Assembly (NCBI RefSeq): GCF_000819765.1
Contig: NZ_CDBT01000054.1
Location: 32,722-96,721 of the forward strand
Length of the DNA stretch: 64,000 nucleotides
Direction of reading: 5' to 3'
Origin: Aeromonas bivalvium
Lineage (GTDB): Bacteria > Pseudomonadota > Gammaproteobacteria > Enterobacterales > Aeromonadaceae
The translations under genes were made by a program, and so were the position numbers. The first letter of the stretch is position 1. Each line of letters opens with the position of its first letter. Below the pieces are notes generated by a model. It saw only the letters and a program-made list of their open reading frames with translations, was not told the origin of the DNA and made no database searches. Positions 62,077-64,000 of the stretch are shown one piece after another.

Positions 62077-62100
62077 GGCCCCGCTTCGGCGGGGCCTTTT
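62077..62100 (+). terminator. terminator after the DUF3332 gene
   Basis: An 8-bp stem (GGCCCCGC / GCGGGGCC) closed by a stable TTCG tetraloop is followed by TTTT. Confidence 0.93.
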
Positions 62101-62140
62101 CATGGGCGTTCGGACGACCCCATGGTCGAGACTGGGGCGC

Positions 62141-63214
62141 TCATGGGCGCGCCGAGGGCGCATGGTAGGGTTGCAGCACCAGCCCCAGCAGACGATGGAG
62201 ATGCACTATCTGCTCGGTGAGCTGCAGATTGAGCCAGAGATAGCCGCTGATGGTCGCCTCGTCATCGGCCCCCGGGCGCACTTCGGCCTGTACCTGGGCG
62301 GCCGCTTCCTGCAGGCGACTGATGGCCTCGTCGGCGGCCGTGGCATCGCCGCTGTGGAGCATGAGGGCGAGCTCGGTGAGCACGGCCTCCGTGGCCTGCT
62401 GGCAGGCGCGAAGCCCCGGGTGGCTCTGCATCAGGAAGTGGCTCTGGCGATCGCGCCAATAGGTGTTGGCCAGCATCTCCAGGGTGCAGAAGGTGTTGCG
62501 CATCGTGGTCTGGACGGCCTCGAACAGGGTGCTGTTGAGACGGGTCTCCTTGACGGCGGGCGCCAGCAGGGGCCGCAGGCTCACTATTCTGGCGAGCAGG
62601 CGGGCATGGCTCTGAGTGAGCCTGGGACGCTCCAGCATGTTGGGGGAGAGGTGGGTGTGATAGATGCGCTGGGCCTGCAGCAGGCTGTCGTGCATCTGCA
62701 TGCGCCAGTGGGTATAGGCCCGCTGGGGATAGATGCTGCAACACAGCAGGGCCAGCATGGATCCCAGGATGACGTCGCCGCTGCGCCAGAGCGCCATCTC
62801 TATGTCCCCCGGTCTGGCCCCCATGGTCACCGCGAGAGTGATACCGATGAGCAGCCCTGCATAGGGGCGTTTGCCCAGCGCCAGATAGCCGCACAGAAAC
62901 ATGATGGCACTGCACCAGGCAAGCATCAGGGGCAGGGCATAGAGCTCCAGATAGAGGGCCACCACGCCACAGGCTGCGCCAAAGATGGTGCCCACCACCC
63001 GTTGCAGGGCGCGGGAGAGCACGTTGCCCCAGAACGAGATGGGGCCCATCACCACCACCAGGGTGATGAGAGGCCAGGTGCTTTCCGGCAGCTTGAGCTC
63101 CCGGGTCAGCAGGAAGGTGAGGGTGAAGGCCAGGGCAATGCGCAGGCCGTGTACCAGACGGTAGCGACCATAGATCAGCAGATCGAAGCGGGAGAGCGGT
63201 GTGTTCAGGCGCAA
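62141..63214 (-). CDS. yeeA: FUSC-family inner membrane protein (YeeA-like)
   Basis: This 357-residue protein aligns throughout with E. coli YeeA (352), of unknown function, in the aromatic-acid exporter-like FUSC family. It has about six N-terminal membrane segments (residues 20-160; PESTWPLITLVVVMGPISFWGN, YLALGKRPYAGLLIGITLA) with the RSGDVILGS motif, then a cytoplasmic helical domain (165-345; NMLERPRL, LLAPAVKETRL). It converges with the DUF3332 gene. Confidence 0.88.
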   Translation of the reverse strand: MRLNTPLSRFDLLIYGRYRLVHGLRIALAFTLTFLLTRELKLPESTWPLITLVVVMGPISFWGNVLSRALQRVVGTIFGAACGVVALYLELYALPLMLAWCSAIMFLCGYLALGKRPYAGLLIGITLAVTMGARPGDIEMALWRSGDVILGSMLALLCCSIYPQRAYTHWRMQMHDSLLQAQRIYHTHLSPNMLERPRLTQSHARLLARIVSLRPLLAPAVKETRLNSTLFEAVQTTMRNTFCTLEMLANTYWRDRQSHFLMQSHPGLRACQQATEAVLTELALMLHSGDATAADEAISRLQEAAAQVQAEVRPGADDEATISGYLWLNLQLTEQIVHLHRLLGLVLQPYHAPSARP

Positions 63215-63273
63215 GGGCGTCGTCTCATGTCAGGTTGATCTTCTCGTGTCGCCGCACCGACGGGCAGTCGCCG

Positions 63274-64000
63274 TCACGGCAACCCCCCCGGCAAGGGGTG
63301 GATCCGGACCCGCTCGCCGGGGGAGATGGCCGTTCGGGCAGGGAGCTCGATCAGGCAGTTGGCCGGGAGCAGGGCAGAAGGCATGAAACCACTTGCCGGG
63401 CGGACCTGCAAGTGCCCGTCGGCATCCTGGCTGAGGTAGCCGGGCAGGCAGGCCTCCCGCGCCGGATTGGGGATCGCCTCAAGGGCCCGGGCGAGCAGGC
63501 GCAGCGGTGGCACAGGGGACGGGTCATGGGCATCCTGCCGGGGCAGTCTGGCGCAGACGAAGTCGGCGATGGCGTCCAGCTCGTCGAAGGCGAACCGGGG
63601 CAGGGTCGTGGCCTGGGGGGCGTCGCTCACCAGGGCGATGATGTCGGGGTCATGGGGGAAGAGCAGGGGCCTGCCGAGGGCGGCGCGATGAAGCTCCACC
63701 TTGGGAAAGCGCCTGTGCTTGAACCCCTCGACCAGCAGCAGATCCAGGGCACTGGCATCGAAGCGGGCCAGCAGCGCCTCGAAGGGGGGCTCACCGTCGG
63801 GCGTCTCCTGGATCAGGGCGTGACGCAGGCTGGAGGCCGCCATTACCTGGGCGGCCCCCGCCTGGCGAAGGCGGTGGCTGTCCTTGCCGGGCTGGTCGAT
63901 GTCAAAGGCGTGGTGGGTGTGCTTGAGCACCCCGAGGCGCAGGCCGCGCGCCACCAGACGCGGGATGAGGCACTCCAGCAGGGTGGTCTTGCCGGTGCCG
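63274..64000 (-). CDS. mobB: molybdopterin-guanine dinucleotide biosynthesis protein MobB with C-terminal extension (5' end missing)
   Basis: The window starts inside the P-loop (GTGKTTLLECLIP). The MobB domain (about 165 residues visible: VLKHTHHAFDIDQPGKDS, LLLVEGFKHRRFPKVELHR) is a GTPase that assists MobA in attaching GMP to molybdopterin. After it comes about 75 extra residues resembling the MoeA C-terminal domain (HLQVRPASGFMPSALL, then ANCLIELPARTAISPGERV). Such MobB-MoeA-tail proteins may couple cofactor steps. The start codon lies beyond base 64000. Confidence 0.9.
   Translation of the reverse strand, partial: GTGKTTLLECLIPRLVARGLRLGVLKHTHHAFDIDQPGKDSHRLRQAGAAQVMAASSLRHALIQETPDGEPPFEALLARFDASALDLLLVEGFKHRRFPKVELHRAALGRPLLFPHDPDIIALVSDAPQATTLPRFAFDELDAIADFVCARLPRQDAHDPSPVPPLRLLARALEAIPNPAREACLPGYLSQDADGHLQVRPASGFMPSALLPANCLIELPARTAISPGERVRIHPLPGGLP

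Overview
The window is a high-GC gammaproteobacterial chromosome segment, most likely Aeromonas. I infer this from E. coli-like housekeeping genes (topA, sohB, yciK, setA, lpxT, yeeA, a Gly-Cys tRNA pair) combined with a Vibrionaceae-type chitin-oligosaccharide cluster headed by chiS. There is no plasmid, phage or integrase signal. The genus is an inference from gene content, not from a search.

Layout: (1) 1-7771, L-arabinose use: araB-araD-araA (minus) diverge from araF-araG-araH followed by araC (plus). (2) 7866-10317, lpxT, a DUF2937 membrane protein and an EamA exporter. (3) 10410-20104, a compact, all-minus defence island: HepT-MntA toxin-antitoxin, HsdS, HsdM, a Fic protein, HsdR and an Mrr nuclease. 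(4) 20301-22645, a divergent adenylosuccinate-synthetase paralogue opposite a LysR regulator, with a clear T-N11-A operator between them. (5) 22725-31181, an orphan TAXI solute receptor with a repeat tail, a MalY/PatB-type lyase, SetA-like exporter, LysR, YciK, SohB and AstB. (6) 31544-36454, topA, a 53-residue ORF, an alkyltransferase-like protein and a PAS chemoreceptor. (7) 36683-54213, the chitin/chitosan-oligosaccharide cluster: GH20 hexosaminidase, amino-sugar kinase, GH9 exo-glucosaminidase, two ABC ATPases, two permeases, two tandem binding-protein genes and the sensor ChiS. (8) 54399-55465, tRNA-Gly, tRNA-Cys and two small proteins. (9) 55712-58173, a bufferin-type RiPP operon (DUF2282 precursor, DUF692/MNIO enzyme, DUF2063 partner, DoxX protein). 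(10) 58243-64000, GNAT, BdlA-like double-PAS chemoreceptor, 2-hydroxyacid dehydrogenase, DUF3332 lipoprotein, YeeA-like FUSC protein and a partial MobB carrying an extra MoeA-like tail.

How the parts work together: arabinose enters through AraFGH and is converted to xylulose-5-phosphate by AraA, AraB and AraD under AraC and probably CRP. Chitin disaccharides and other oligosaccharides are captured in the periplasm by the binding proteins, imported by the dipeptide-type ABC system, cleaved by GH20 and GH9 enzymes and phosphorylated by the kinase, with ChiS as probable transcriptional switch. Both binding-protein genes carry the same promoter architecture: two 16-bp direct repeats 29 bp apart, placed 24 bp from a conserved core, so the duplication included its regulatory DNA.

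Most notable points: the divergent PurA/LysR pair, the duplicated chitin promoter, the palindrome in front of fic inside the restriction operon, the bufferin operon, and nested 138/39-bp tandem repeats in the 1.16-kb gap downstream of chiS.
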